NCBI GenBank assembly: GCA_025331125.1
Contig: JAOALB010000010.1
Location: 26,715 to 90,714, forward strand
Source of the DNA: Mycogone perniciosa
Lineage: Eukaryota > Ascomycota > Sordariomycetes > Hypocreales > Hypocreaceae
Reading direction: 5' to 3'
Length of the DNA: 64,000 nt
Made by a program: the position numbers and the translations under genes
Notes under the pieces: generated by a model
What the model was told of the DNA's origin: nothing
Databases searched by the model: none
The model's input: only the letters and a program-made list of their open reading frames with translations
Shown: in pieces, positions 54,571-64,000 of the stretch
Numbering within the stretch: position 1 is the first letter of the stretch
Layout: every line of letters starts with the position of its first letter

Positions 54571-56595
54571 ATGCCGCGGAATAAGAAGGGCTTGTCAACA
54601 CAACGAGGCAGTAGGCGTGGACGTGGACGTGGGCATGGACGCTCCTCCAGCGCTCCATACGCATCACACGCCCTACAACCTAACACAAATGGTAACTCAC
54701 ACAGATGCACACATCAATATGAAAATCCAACAATAAGTCGCTGACGCACATATTCTCGATAGTAGAATTCACACTAGCTGATGAAGCTCGGCAAACCTCG
54801 CAACATGACCCCTCGCTCTGGGGTTATGAACTTCGAAGAAAGCCCGTGTCATTCATTAGTGCTGGCTCTAGCAATCCCCTAAAACCGACTGACGAAATGC
54901 CAACGGGCAATGCACCCATGCCTACACCAAGAGAAAGCCAATCGATAATCCCTTTCACCGAAACCAATTTAGCATACCAGAAGAACCTCACTCCTCCACA
55001 TCCGTCGACTCCTGTCCACGAAGCCAAGGAGCCACCGATTGAGGAGTGTTTTTCTTTTGGTGTTGACCGGCGTCAGCCTACCCCTCAGACGAGAGGGGCG
55101 GATGTAAAAACATCAGAGCGATCACTCTCACGGGACAGTAGCTCAAGTGATGAAGTGATTCTCTTCCAAGGCCGGAACGCCGCAAAGCGGAAGCCTCGAC
55201 ATGGAGGGATTACTACCTCGATAATCCATACAGAAACACAGACCACCAACGAGGTGCTGGTGGTCGCCAGACAACATCGACATCAGGCAACCGAGGCCTG
55301 TGGTGCCGAGACATTAGAAATCGAAACGAGGCCACATCGACGACGAAAGCGCCGTGGCCGGGGGGTTGACGGTGAAGAGGAAGCCATACTAGCCGACTAC
55401 ATCGCCAATATCCGAGAGAGTGAGGAGTTGACCGAATCTCCACCTCAACACGCCTACAACCAAGCAGACTTGAGCGGAGTTGAATTCGATATGAGCGAAC
55501 TATCTACAACAGTGAAGAAATGCACCGATGAGGCTAGGTCATTACGGGTGATGACCAGCGAACAAGCAAAGGATGACGATTCAGACCAAGAAGATGGTCC
55601 ACATGATCTGAGCACTGATGATACCGATGGTCCACCGGACAAGGGACACCAATTAGAGAGCGAGCCCGGGCATGACATGCTGGCAAGGCTAATATCCAGG
55701 ACAGATCTATCAGTCAACTCTACCGAAGATGAGGACCAACTATCACTTGAATCTGAATTTACAGTTGGACCGGAGCATATTGACCAAACCCATGACTTCG
55801 ATTTTATGAACTGGGAAAGGCCTAGCCTACGTCGAAGAAGGGGCAAAGGGGCCCAAGCAATGATACAGTTTCCTGACCACGACCCGGAGCTGGAACAAAG
55901 GCTTCAGACTGCGTGGAAGAATGACCGCCTCAAGAAGTCTCAGCGTAGGAAGCTACGAGAAGAGCAGCGAGCGCTAGGGATGCTTGGTAAGAAGGCAGGA
56001 CCCACGGACTTGAGGATCAAGTATCCGACTGGAATGAGCGTGCATCAGGTTGCGGAAGAATTGAAGTCTTTCCTTCTTGGAGTCGAAGAAACGTATGCTT
56101 TCTGAATCACACGACTCTGCAGATCTAGCCCAGGCATGCTAACACTGCCACAGCATATCATTGCCACCGATGGATAAGCACGCACGGAAAATGGTTCATG
56201 AGCTTGCAAACAAATTCAACGTCAAGTCCAAGTCGGTGGGTAAGGCCGACCAGCGAAGGCCAAGCTTATACAGGACTGGTAGAACGCTGCCGTTCAGGGA
56301 GTCAGATTTGGATAACGCTATCAACCGCATCAACCGTAATTTTTTCCCACGACTAGATCTGAATGGTAGGCACACCAGAGGTACTCCCGCTCGAACTAGC
56401 CATGCAGCCACGACATATCGAGACGGCGAAGTAGTAGGAGCGACGGCGCCTGAGTTGGGGGCGCAGAACCGCGGCAGAACCATGCTCGAGAAGATGGGTT
56501 GGAGCACTGGAACAGCACTTGGTTCAACTGATAACAAGGGAATCTTGCAGCCAGTGACGCACACAATGAAGCGCACAAAGGCTGGACTTGGTTAG
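54571..56595 (+). CDS. SQS1: SQS1, G-patch/R3H protein of splicing and ribosome biogenesis
   Basis: G-patch activator of the DEAH helicase Prp43 (yeast Sqs1/Pfa1), in the nucleus and nucleolus. Three exons (54571-54691, 54766-56092, 56154-56595) give 629 residues. The N-terminus is Arg/Gly-rich (GSRRGRGRGHGRSSS). A long disordered, acidic middle follows (about residues 60-420). Then come QRRKLREEQRALGMLGKK, the R3H domain across intron 2 (PPMDKHARKMVHELANKFNVKSKSVGKADQRRPSLYRT), and a C-terminal G-patch (NRGRTMLEKMGWSTGTALGSTDNKGILQPVTHTMKRTKAGLG) that ends the protein, as in the family. Intron 1 ends TAGTAG, so exon 2 can start at 54763 or 54766 (one extra Val). Confidence 0.92.
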
Positions 56596-56919
56596 TGTAT
56601 CCATTCGTACTTCGGGGTATCAACCAATCAAACACTTCACATGTAGTTTCAAGTGGTGCAGAATGAGAAAAGCAAATGGTATAATGTGCACGAATCCATT
56701 GCACCGAGACCCTATTCTCGATGTTTATTGTACAACCGCAAACCCCATTGACCGTGAAGACATTGCCCCCATAAAGCAAACCATCCGTAACGCATTAAGA
56801 GATCCCAAAGGCAAGGCATCGACAGCCTGCAGAGTCTCAGATGATGACACCCTGATGCCACGCAAAAAAGACAAGATTTTCAAATGACTCCAGAACGAGA
56901 ACCAAAACGATCAACAAGC
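56596..56919. other. Convergent 3' regions SQS1 / H2B
   Basis: 324 bp between stop codons. No gene or repeat seen. Confidence 0.5.
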
Positions 56920-57438
56920 TTATTTAGTCGAGGATGAGTACTTGGTGACAGCCTTGGTACCCTCGGAGACGGCGTGCTTGGCCAACTCGCCAGGGAGAAT
57001 CAAACGGACAGAGGTCTGGATTTCTCGGGACGAAATAGTGGACTTCTTGTTGTAGGCAGCCAACTTGGATGCCTCGGTGGCAACGCGCTCGAAAATGTCT
57101 AGGGGTAAGTGAGCATAGTGGGTGAAGCAATTGATACGCGATCAACTTACCGTTGACGAATGAGTTGAGAATCGACATGGCGCGATTGGAGATACCAGTG
57201 TCCGGGTGGACCTGCTTGAGAACTGGATACAGGTCAGATACGCGCCGCGCTAGACGCGATCGTTGGAGAACGTACCCTTGTAGATGTAGGAGCTGTAGGT
57301 CTCCTTGCGAGTCTTCGATCGCTTCTTCTTCTCACCAGAAGCGGCAGTCTTCTTGCCGGCATCCTTCTTCTCGGGGGCCTTGCTGGCGGTAGTGGGAGCC
57401 TTGGCGGCAGGCTTCTTGTCAGCAGCTTTGGGAGGCAT
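56920..57438 (-). CDS. HTB1: Histone H2B
   Basis: Core histone. Exons 57438-57276, 57222-57151 and 57098-56920 give 137 residues. The N-terminal tail is rich in Lys, Ala and Pro ([20 protein letters not shown]), followed by [98 protein letters not shown]. The lysine of AVTKYSSS is the conserved ubiquitination site. Both introns sit inside the histone fold. Divergent from H2A; the pair is the usual fungal arrangement, which suits joint S-phase expression. Confidence 0.99.
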
Positions 57439-58356
57439 TTTTGCGTTTGGAATGGTTTGGGAAGGGAATGGCAAAGTGAAAGGGCTTTCTGGTGCAGAGT
57501 CAAGGTTTGTGAAAAGCAGCGGGTGGTGATGAAAGTTGATGGTGAAGGAAAAAGGGTCTGGGGATGAGCTGGGCTTTTGTAGCTGGATGCGCAGTGCTGC
57601 TAGTGGATTACTGATTGCTTAGGACAGATGAGGGGTGGCGCGAGCGTAGGCGCGTGCACGCTTCAACCAGTGATCTACTTCCAGACAGAGACTGCAGGAG
57701 CATTATTACCCTTCTTGGCGAGTATATGTAAAACAAGTACTTGCTAGTACACACGCGTAGTTCTCAGTACGCAAATACACAGTGTCTTCCTTGACTAGTA
57801 CTCAAATATACCAATCGTGTTTAGATTTGTTTTTTTTTTCTCTTTTATTTTTGGGATTTATTATTGTCTTCTAACTAGCAACTGATTGGGCAGGAGGGAG
57901 ACTTTTTTATCCAATGTCCGGAATATGCACAAAATCGCATATCTTACTTAGTAGATCTATCATCTAGTCGTAATAGGAGCAGTAGTAGTACTGCTGGTAA
58001 GAGATGTCTATTCTACTAGTCAATTATCGCCTTGCACGATTGCACCACGCCATAATTTAAATGCTGCACGGATGCAAATCCGTGCCCAGCAAAGTCAGTT
58101 AAGTCAACAAGGCGCAAATAGTAAGAATACCGATTGTTCCCGGATTTGATATTGAACCGACTGCAGAAGCATGCACACTTTATGATCTTCCATCCAGGTC
58201 TGGTCTAATTGTATCAGTGCATCTAGGAATATCTAGAATGGGAACCATAATTGTATTCTGATATATTCACCGCTAATCCACGAACTTGCAAGCTTACCGG
58301 GTAGCGGTTCATACAGGCACCAAGATAGCAGACAGCCAGAAAGAGAGAAAAAATAA

Positions 58357-58388
58357 TGAATGAATGAATGAATGAATGAATGAATGAA
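58357..58388. repeat. (TGAA)8 microsatellite followed by AAATAAAG repeats
   Basis: Eight perfect TGAA units, then ATAAAGAAATAAAGAAATAAA to about 58409. Located midway in the histone intergenic region. Length polymorphism between strains is likely. Confidence 0.95.
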
Positions 58389-58838
58389 ATAAAGAAATAA
58401 AGAAATAAACACGTATGCAAGAAAGGGTGTATTTCTATGATTGAAGGCAGGTGACGTTCTCTGAATACTGTACCGTTGTATAGGACGAGCGTTTAATGAG
58501 ATCGCAAAATGAAAATTAATCTATGAACACAAATAGAAAGCCACTGCAATTGGCTTTTAAGTGTGGACAACATCCCACAGAAAAAATAAGAAGAATGATA
58601 TTACTAGTAATACTATCACTATTACAAGACAGCTCGATATGAGCTTCACCCAAGACCTCACTCGCACTTATACAAGGAACAACTATTGTGTATTACATGC
58701 CCTGGATATTTCTGCATACGGCAAGTAGCACTGGTGTGCATTGCATTGCATTTGTTTTTATCGGATATGCCTATTTTCCTAAAGGGGGTTAGCGTGACGG
58801 TGTTGACTAGTGGACGGGTGATTCGTGATCTCACCAGC

Positions 58839-58850
58839 CACGCGCCAAAA
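58839..58850 (+). promoter_or_regulatory. Candidate G1/S element (CACGCGCCAAAA) upstream of H2A
   Basis: Contains GCGCCAAA, the reverse complement of the E2F consensus TTTGGCGC, overlapping an MCB-like ACGCG. It is 158 bp upstream of the H2A ATG, a fitting place for cell-cycle control. Binding by the fungal MBF/SBF-type factor is inference. Confidence 0.4.
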
Positions 58851-59007
58851 AGTACTTAACGTCTACTCCCCCCGCCGGGCTACTCTGCTGCACCTTGATC
58901 TCGCAATTGTCAACGCTGCAGCGCATTTCGTCTCTCACCCTCACGTCAGTCGCGTACTAAAGGCACTACAATCAACTTAACGCTCTCAGCAAATTCATTT
59001 CATCAAA

Positions 59008-59533
59008 ATGACCGGCGGTGGCAAATCTGGTGGCAAGGCCTCTGGCTCCAAGAACGCCCAATCGTGAGTCTGCGCGTGACGCGTTTTAGCCGCCTTTTGT
59101 CCGTGTCAAAATGCTGATATCTCGCGCAGCCGATCATCCAAGGCGGGTCTCGCATTCCCCGTCGGCCGTGTTCACCGTCTCCTGCGAAAAGGCAACTATG
59201 CGCAACGTGTCGGCGCTGGTGCTCCCGTCTACCTGGCTGCCGTCCTAGAATACCTGGCTGCTGAGATTCTCGAGTTGGCTGGTAATGCTGCTCGTGACAA
59301 CAAGAAGACGCGTATCATTCCTCGTCACCTTCAGCTTGCCATTCGAAACGACGAAGAGCTGAACAAGTTACTGGGACACGTTACCATCGCACAGGGCGGT
59401 GTATTGCCCAACATTCACCAGAGTAGGTGGTCTTTTTCAACTTTTACTTGTCAACGATCTAATTCGTTTCATAGACCTTCTGCCGAAGAAGACTTCAGGC
59501 AAGGCTGCCAAGGGAGCCAGCCAGGAGCTGTAA
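59008..59533 (+). CDS. HTA1: Histone H2A
   Basis: Core histone. Exons 59008-59063, 59130-59422 and 59475-59533 give 135 residues. Starts [122 protein letters not shown]. Ends KGASQEL, with the SQE phosphorylation site used in DNA-damage signalling. So this is the canonical H2A, not H2A.Z. The three-exon structure is needed to reach the SQEL end. Confidence 0.99.
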
Positions 59534-60026
59534 CTGCATTGACGGGGTTCTGCTTTCTTTTGCGATGGTTTGGGTTGATAGGACACATGGGGTCACGGTT
59601 TCGGGTTTACGGTTGCTTTTTTCTTACGCGTCAGGGTTGTACAATAATCCCCCCACGGCTATGGTCATGAATAAGAATACCTGCGATTGATTTCGAACCT
59701 ATTTGCGCAACCATCTGCTCTTTTGCAACATATATACCTTATTGGCAATTGACGTCTTCTAGGTCGTAGACATGTGCTGCATTTTGGTGTCAATCGTGAT
59801 ACGGCGTAACTTGACTATCTTAGGCCCATGGGAGCCTCATATCGACACCTTGACTATGTAGTCTATTCACATTGTCCATAACTTGATCTCCTATATAACT
59901 CGCACCTAGGAAGTCACATTCTACTGTATGGCAGAGATCTATGAATAGGGAATGGCAAGTAATGTGTTGGAATCTAATTCGTCGTGCTGTATGTACAAGG
60001 CCTTTCTCCAACGAGGTTGTTTCAGC
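59534..60026. other. Convergent 3' regions H2A / NDUFB9
   Basis: 493 bp between stop codons; T- and G-rich just after H2A. No stem-loop of the animal histone type was noticed. No gene. Confidence 0.5.
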
Positions 60027-60571
60027 TCAATGTCTATTCGTGGGGTGAGGAGGGGCTGAAAGTCAGTTAGCCATGGCTTAAGGTTGTTGGAAAGTGAAAA
60101 AGGCTTACGGTCTAGAATTGGCGACGGCAGATTTCGCTCATACTTCGAGCCTGTCCGTAACCATTAACTCATATTGCATTATCCACGATCGCAAGCAACT
60201 TACCTCCGGGTGCACATGGAGGGACATATGGATCTGGGTGCTTCCAGCTTTCCAGCAGCTTCTCAGTTTCAGCAAGCAGCGCCTAGTACTAGTATGTCAG
60301 CACCAGTTCTACATCATCGGGATCGCCAAGGATCACCAACCCTCTGTTGCCGTGGATCTGACACCTTTCGGTTCGCTTCGAACAGCGATCGGATGTAGAG
60401 AGCCTGGCCCCGCCAAAGGTGACGATGAACCGCCCAGTCGAGGGCAAGCTTCAGAGACCGGCGGTACAGGGACCTTGATTTGTGGTGTGTTAATAGGGTC
60501 AATCGCTCGGTCAAGCAATGGGGGATTTGTCTTAGATCAAGGACTGACAAGGCAGCTCGTCGCGTCGACAT
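60027..60571 (-). CDS. NDUFB9: NDUFB9, LYR-motif accessory subunit of respiratory complex I
   Basis: Supernumerary subunit in the membrane arm of NADH:ubiquinone oxidoreductase; LYR proteins bind mitochondrial acyl-carrier protein. No single open frame covers it. Four small exons (60571-60341, 60282-60204, 60150-60109, 60055-60027) give 126 residues. Hallmarks are SLYRRSLKLALDWAVHRHLWRGQALYIRSLFEANRKVSDPRQQR, then LLAETEKLLESWKHPDPYVPPCAPGGSKYERNLPSPILDPPPHPTNRH. The LYR motif is in SLYRRSL, and the C-terminal proline-rich end is typical. Introns are GTTGGT..TAG, GTAAGT..CAG and GTAAGC..CAG. The N-terminal about 35 residues before SLYRR are less certain. Confidence 0.9.
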
Positions 60572-61273
60572 GGCGAGTGTGCGGACAAGTGTGAGAGTAT
60601 CGGTGTGTGCGCAATGGCTAATTGATGACTCTCTGCATGTCGAATGCGTAGTACTGCTACTAACTCTCCTCTTCAGTTTGTTTGATGTGGCTGGAGTAGC
60701 TGGCGTCGGGTAGTATATTAGGTTGGCCTTGTTGCCTTACCTGGGTAATGTGCCGGAGATTCTCCGCAACTTGTACGTACATTGATAGTGATAGGAAACC
60801 CTTAAAGAAAAAACTAATGGCAAAGAGCTGTTCTACTACAGGTCTGGATACTGCGAATTTCTATGCAAGTCCCAGTAACTAAAAGCCTCTAGTAGTAGTA
60901 CAACATATCCTTGGCCCTCAAGATGTGTTGTTTTCGACGACGGCATTTATGGAAACCCACAATCTGAAGGTACTGAACGCTTAGGGAGAAATTTGGCGTC
61001 GCAGAAGTGCATACATTATTGAGACCGTTTAATATTGTGTCCTGCATAGCTTGAACAGAAGTAATGCTCCTTCAACATATACAGCATTTAATTTTTCGCT
61101 TCCCCCTTCTTCATTATCTTGGCTACCTAGTAGCCCTTCCAGACCACTTTGTCTATCACTTTTTAAAGCGTACAACTAAAAACCTGGTATCTTGTAGTCT
61201 GTATAGAAGGTGCCTACAGCTGGAACTTCCCACCAAAATAGGTATTCGGACACAACATCCAAATTAGGCATCA
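60572..61273. other. Intergenic region NDUFB9-KGD2
   Basis: 702 bp between the NDUFB9 start and the KGD2 stop. AT-rich at 60780-61100, with a TAGTAGTAG run near 60892. No gene supported. Confidence 0.5.
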
Positions 61274-62747
61274 TCATAGCAACATCCGTCTTGGGTCCTC
61301 AATGTATTCCTTGATCTTCACAAGGAATTGGACTGCTTCCCTGCCATCCAGAAGGCGGTGATCGTAGGTAAGAGCCAAGTACATCATTGGCCGTATTTCG
61401 ATCTTCCCGTTCACAGCGACGGGACGCTCTTTAATGGCGTGGAGACCCAGAACGGCGCTCTGAGGGAGGTTGATTATTGGGGTACCCATGAGGGAACCAA
61501 AGACACCGCCGTTGCTGATGGTAAATGTTCCGCCGGCCATGTCTTCAATTGTAAGCTTTCCATCTCGAGCCTAATGATCAACGGGCGAACATTAGTCAGT
61601 CAACCACCCATTCAAGTAAGTAGAACAAGACTTCAAGCCCACCTTCTTGCCCATATCGGCAATGGCCTTTTCGATGCTGATTATATCCATGGACTCGACG
61701 TTACGAACCACAGGGGTGACCAAACCCTTTTCCGTTGCGACTGCGACACTTATGTCTACGTAGTCCCGGTAAACAATGGTGTCGCCACCGTTTGGTCCTT
61801 CAATGGAGGCATTAATCGCAGGCAAGTCTCGCATGGCCAAGACAGCAGCCCGAGAAAATGCGCTCATGAAGCCCAATTTTACCCCTGTCTTCTTGAGAGT
61901 CTCATCCTTGTATAGTTTTCGGAATTCCATGATGTTAGACATGTCGACCTCGTTGAATGTTGTCAAGGACGCTGCGGTATTCTGTGACTGTTTGAGGCGC
62001 TCGGCAATACGTAGGCGCATGCGATTCATCTTGACCTGAAGGCAAATTTTAGTGGAGAAACGCAGGATGATGCGCAGGACTTACGCGGCGCTCTTCACGG
62101 GTTCCAAAAACAGGTCCTGAGCTCCCTGTTTGGGCGGGTTCTGGTCTTGTATCCTTCTTCTCAGGTTGTGCAAGAGGCTGGGACTGGGTAACGGATGGCT
62201 TGTCCTCCTCCCTAGGCTCGAGTTTCTGCTCCTGTGTTGACTCCGGTGTTGATTGGGATTCCTGCTTCTCGGCCACATCGCTAGCTTCCTGTGTCCTTGC
62301 CGATGTTGCCGGTTTGTCACCAGAAGATGGTGAACCGCCGAGTTCAAGGCGAACCAGGTCCTGGCCGACTGTGACCGTATCCTCCTCGCTAACAAGGAAT
62401 TCCTTGATGATGCCTGCCTCTGGAGCATTGACGGCGACGTCGATCTATTTCACGGGCTAATGTCAATATGATGCAGAGACCAACTAACAAAACAGGGGAG
62501 GACATACCTTGTCCGTTTCTATGGTTGCAATCTCTTCATCCTGCTCAACGTAATCGCCAATGGCTTTGGAAAACTGCTTGAGGGTACCCTCAGATATGGA
62601 CTCGGCCATTTGCGGCACCTTGACGACTCTGTCGGCATAGTTCCGCACATTTTGCATCATGCTCGGAAGCATGAATAGGGTAGTGCGCGGGCGCAGCTGG
62701 CGCAACGGCGCCATGCTGGCAGCAGTAGCCAGCCTCCGTGACAACAT
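61274..62747 (-). CDS. KGD2: KGD2, dihydrolipoyl succinyltransferase (E2 of 2-oxoglutarate dehydrogenase)
   Basis: Matrix E2 enzyme that moves the succinyl group from lipoate to CoA in the TCA cycle. Four exons (62747-62508, 62444-62085, 62035-61643, 61570-61274) give 429 residues. Presequence MLSRRLATAASMAPLRQLRP; lipoyl domain VKVPQMAESISEGTLKQF with the lipoyl lysine in IETDKIDVAVNAPEAG (across intron 1); a linker rich in E, P, S, T and Q; and the catalytic core RMRLRIAERLKQSQNTAASLTTFNEVDMSNIMEFR. The active-site ALTYDHRLLDGREAVQFL carries the His and Asp. The peripheral-subunit binding domain is absent, as in eukaryotic E2o. LPD1 (E3) is also in this window. Confidence 0.97.
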
Positions 62748-63255
62748 GATAGGTAAAATCTAGCCAAGTTTCGAGAATTGGAACTATCAGTGGGTGTAGG
62801 CAAAAGAATGTGAGTTGGAAGAAGCCGCGGGTAGTTTTATGAATCGGAAAAACTAGGGAAGCTTACATCTCAACTCAAAAGTACTCCGGAAGTTTGGCTG
62901 CACTCCTGCTTGAGCCACAATCCATGACTAATAGGTCAGCAAGGGTAAGCGACCAAAGCGTTAGCCTTGGCTCGCCTTGTCATCTGATGGTCTATAATAG
63001 AATATGTACGTAATAATTACCTTGGTATATGCTTCATACTTCCTGAGTGAGGTATCCAAGTAGGATTGAAAATTGATTGATTATGTGCTTAAAGCTGCGA
63101 TAATATTTTACACAACTTTCCCAAATTAGGGTATCCATCCACCTAAGCCACGCGCAAACGAACAAGTAGGTTTTCGGTATAGAATAGAAAGTCCTGTGTA
63201 TTGACGGTCCCGCAGCATCTAGCTAATGTGTTGTCCAAGTGACGGCGTATGTGGC
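62748..63255. other. Intergenic region KGD2-RSA3-like
   Basis: 508 bp containing the KGD2 promoter and the 3' end of the RSA3-like gene. G+C begins to fall from about 63000. Nothing else identified. Confidence 0.5.
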
Positions 63256-63492
63256 TTATGTGCTTGGTTTGCGCTTGGAACACTTGAGGTTGTCAAGGAC
63301 TCTCTTCTGGTGGCTTGGTGAAAATTGCTCGGCGCCTTGCTGAAGTGCATGCACAAGGAATGGCACTGAGTCGGTTTTGAAGTCGTCGGCATTTCGAACT
63401 TTGTCCAGATCCTCAGAAAGCTCCTGGGTAACTCGTTGGAGGTAGTAGGATAAAAATGTCGTTTGAATGTCTTTGTTAGGTTGTTGGCTCAT
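63256..63492 (-). CDS. RSA3: RSA3-like ribosome assembly protein, short; possibly 5'-truncated
   Basis: A 78-residue frame whose middle (LSYYLQRVTQELSEDLDKVRNADDFKTDSVPFLVHALQQGAEQFSPSHQKRVL) fits the C-terminal domain of Rsa3, a factor in 60S assembly in the nucleolus. Family members I know of carry an extra N-terminal Lys/Ser/Glu-rich segment. Here the ATG lies only eight residues before the domain, and upstream DNA is immediately AT-rich with no further exon visible. It may therefore be a truncated copy, or a real gene with a short N-terminus. Family assignment is by pattern memory; no search was run. Confidence 0.6.
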   Translation of the reverse strand: MSQQPNKDIQTTFLSYYLQRVTQELSEDLDKVRNADDFKTDSVPFLVHALQQGAEQFSPSHQKRVLDNLKCSKRKPST

Positions 63493-63861
63493 AGTGGCGA
63501 TTTTTTAGTTTAGGAGGAATAAAGGATAAAGGTAATAAATATAAGTGATAGTAAGTTTATATACTATGTAAAACCAGAAATATATACAGTTACGCAGTAT
63601 TATTAATAAATTTAATAAAGCTAGAAATAAAAGTAATTTCTATAGTATTATTATTTATATATTAAAGTAAGAAATATATATATTATAATTTCTATTATTA
63701 ACTTTAAGTTTATAATTTTATAAAATAAAGTTATTTAATAATAAAAGTTATTAATAATTAATTTATTAAAATACTTTAATATTTAAAAATATTGATAGAA
63801 TTTGATTTTATTTGAAATATTATAATTACTTAAAGGTTATAAAGGGTTTTAATATTTTATA

Positions 63862-63900
63862 TTAATTGAATTTATTAATTGAATTTATTAATTGTATTTA
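63862..63900. repeat. Short tandem repeat of TTAATTGAATTTA (13 nt)
   Basis: Two complete copies and a degenerate third (TTAATTGTATTTA) in the AT-rich block, directly before the 21-bp array. Confidence 0.8.
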
Positions 63901-63904
63901 TAAG

Positions 63905-64000
63905 TAATACTATTAAAATAAATAGTAATACTATTAAAATAAATAGTAATACTATTAAAATAAATAGTAATACTATTAAAATAAATAGTAATACTATTAA
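63905..64000. repeat. 21-bp tandem array, TAATACTATTAAAATAAATAG, running off the window
   Basis: Four complete identical units and 12 bases of a fifth in 96 bp, with no mismatches seen. Each unit contains the interrupted palindrome TAATA-C-TATTA. The array reaches the last base, so its full length is unknown. Confidence 0.95.

Larger units (their letters stand above)
57439..59007. promoter_or_regulatory. Divergent histone promoter region H2B / H2A
   Basis: 1.57 kb between start codons, with AT-rich DNA in the middle (57780-58700). Holds an E2F/MBF-like string CACGCGCCAAAA near the H2A side (58839-58850), GC-rich GGTGGCGCGAGCG near the H2B side (57635-57647), an ATTGG (inverted CCAAT) at 57885 and a tetranucleotide repeat at 58357-58388. 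No gene seen. Confidence 0.55.
63493..64000. other. AT-rich block (RIP-like, centromere-like or other isochore edge)
   Basis: From about 63500 the G+C drops to roughly 10-15 percent by eye and TA, AAT and ATT steps dominate, with no coding frame. The change from the gene-rich DNA is abrupt, within about 50 bp of the RSA3-like start codon. RIP-mutated repeats and centromeric or AT-isochore DNA in filamentous ascomycetes look like this; mitochondrial-derived DNA is another option. Confidence 0.8.

Noticed and set aside
1..64000. CRISPR arrays, operons, bacterial or viral genes, biosynthetic cluster
   Set aside because: No regularly spaced repeat array, no polycistronic layout and no PKS, NRPS or terpene core gene seen; intron-rich nuclear fungal genes throughout.

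Overview
The window is nuclear DNA of a filamentous ascomycete, most likely a sordariomycete of the order Hypocreales. The grounds are many short introns (about 50-100 nt, GT-AG with CTAAC/CTGAC-like branch sites), core fungal genes in the usual pezizomycotine form, a divergent H2A/H2B pair, H2A ending in SQEL, and intergenic DNA full of TACTCCGTA/GTACTTCGTA-type palindromes. The genus cannot be read from the sequence alone.

I resolve 26 protein genes, with exon joins worked out by hand. Every complete gene model sums to a whole number of codons. In order: 3' half of SMC6 (+), COQ9 (-), an SR/RGG three-RRM protein of the Gbp2/Hrb1 type (+), SRP14 (-), SGD1/NOM1 (+), dihydrolipoyl dehydrogenase LPD1 (+), a cytochrome-b5-fused sphingolipid desaturase (+), VAC14 (+), a HAUS1-like coiled-coil protein (-), a DNAJC3/P58IPK-type TPR-J protein (+), mitoferrin MRS3/4 (-), ATG9 (-), COG6 (+), a MIT-AAA ATPase of the Sap1/Yta6 type (+), mitochondrial uS17m (-), EMG1/NEP1 (+), cystathionine gamma-synthase met-7/STR2 (+), an SPX-RING protein (-), JJJ1 (+), ATG4 (-), SQS1 (+), H2B (-), H2A (+), complex I NDUFB9 (-), KGD2 (-) and a short RSA3-like gene (-).

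Functionally this is housekeeping chromosome. It covers mitochondrial metabolism (COQ9, LPD1, KGD2, NDUFB9, mitoferrin, uS17m), ribosome and RNA work (SGD1, EMG1, JJJ1, RSA3, SQS1, GBP2), membrane traffic and autophagy (VAC14, ATG9, ATG4, COG6, SRP14, DNAJC3), chromatin (SMC6, H2A, H2B) and sulfur amino-acid and sphingolipid synthesis. LPD1 and KGD2 encode E3 and E2 of the same 2-oxoglutarate dehydrogenase complex. Most neighbours are convergent or divergent pairs, and there is no secondary-metabolite cluster, CRISPR array, rRNA or convincing tRNA.

The last 500 bases change character sharply: extremely AT-rich DNA with 21-bp tandem repeats, abutting an RSA3-like gene that looks 5'-truncated. 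The most interesting signals elsewhere are in the GBP2-like gene (an 8-nt micro-exon, two very long 5' introns, a perfect 13-bp intronic inverted repeat beside a possible poison exon, and an alternative in-frame start), a GC-AG intron and C-terminal CaaX-like box in the SPX-RING gene, tandem acceptors in SQS1 and EMG1, and the dispersed palindromes. I found no clear new multi-gene system.
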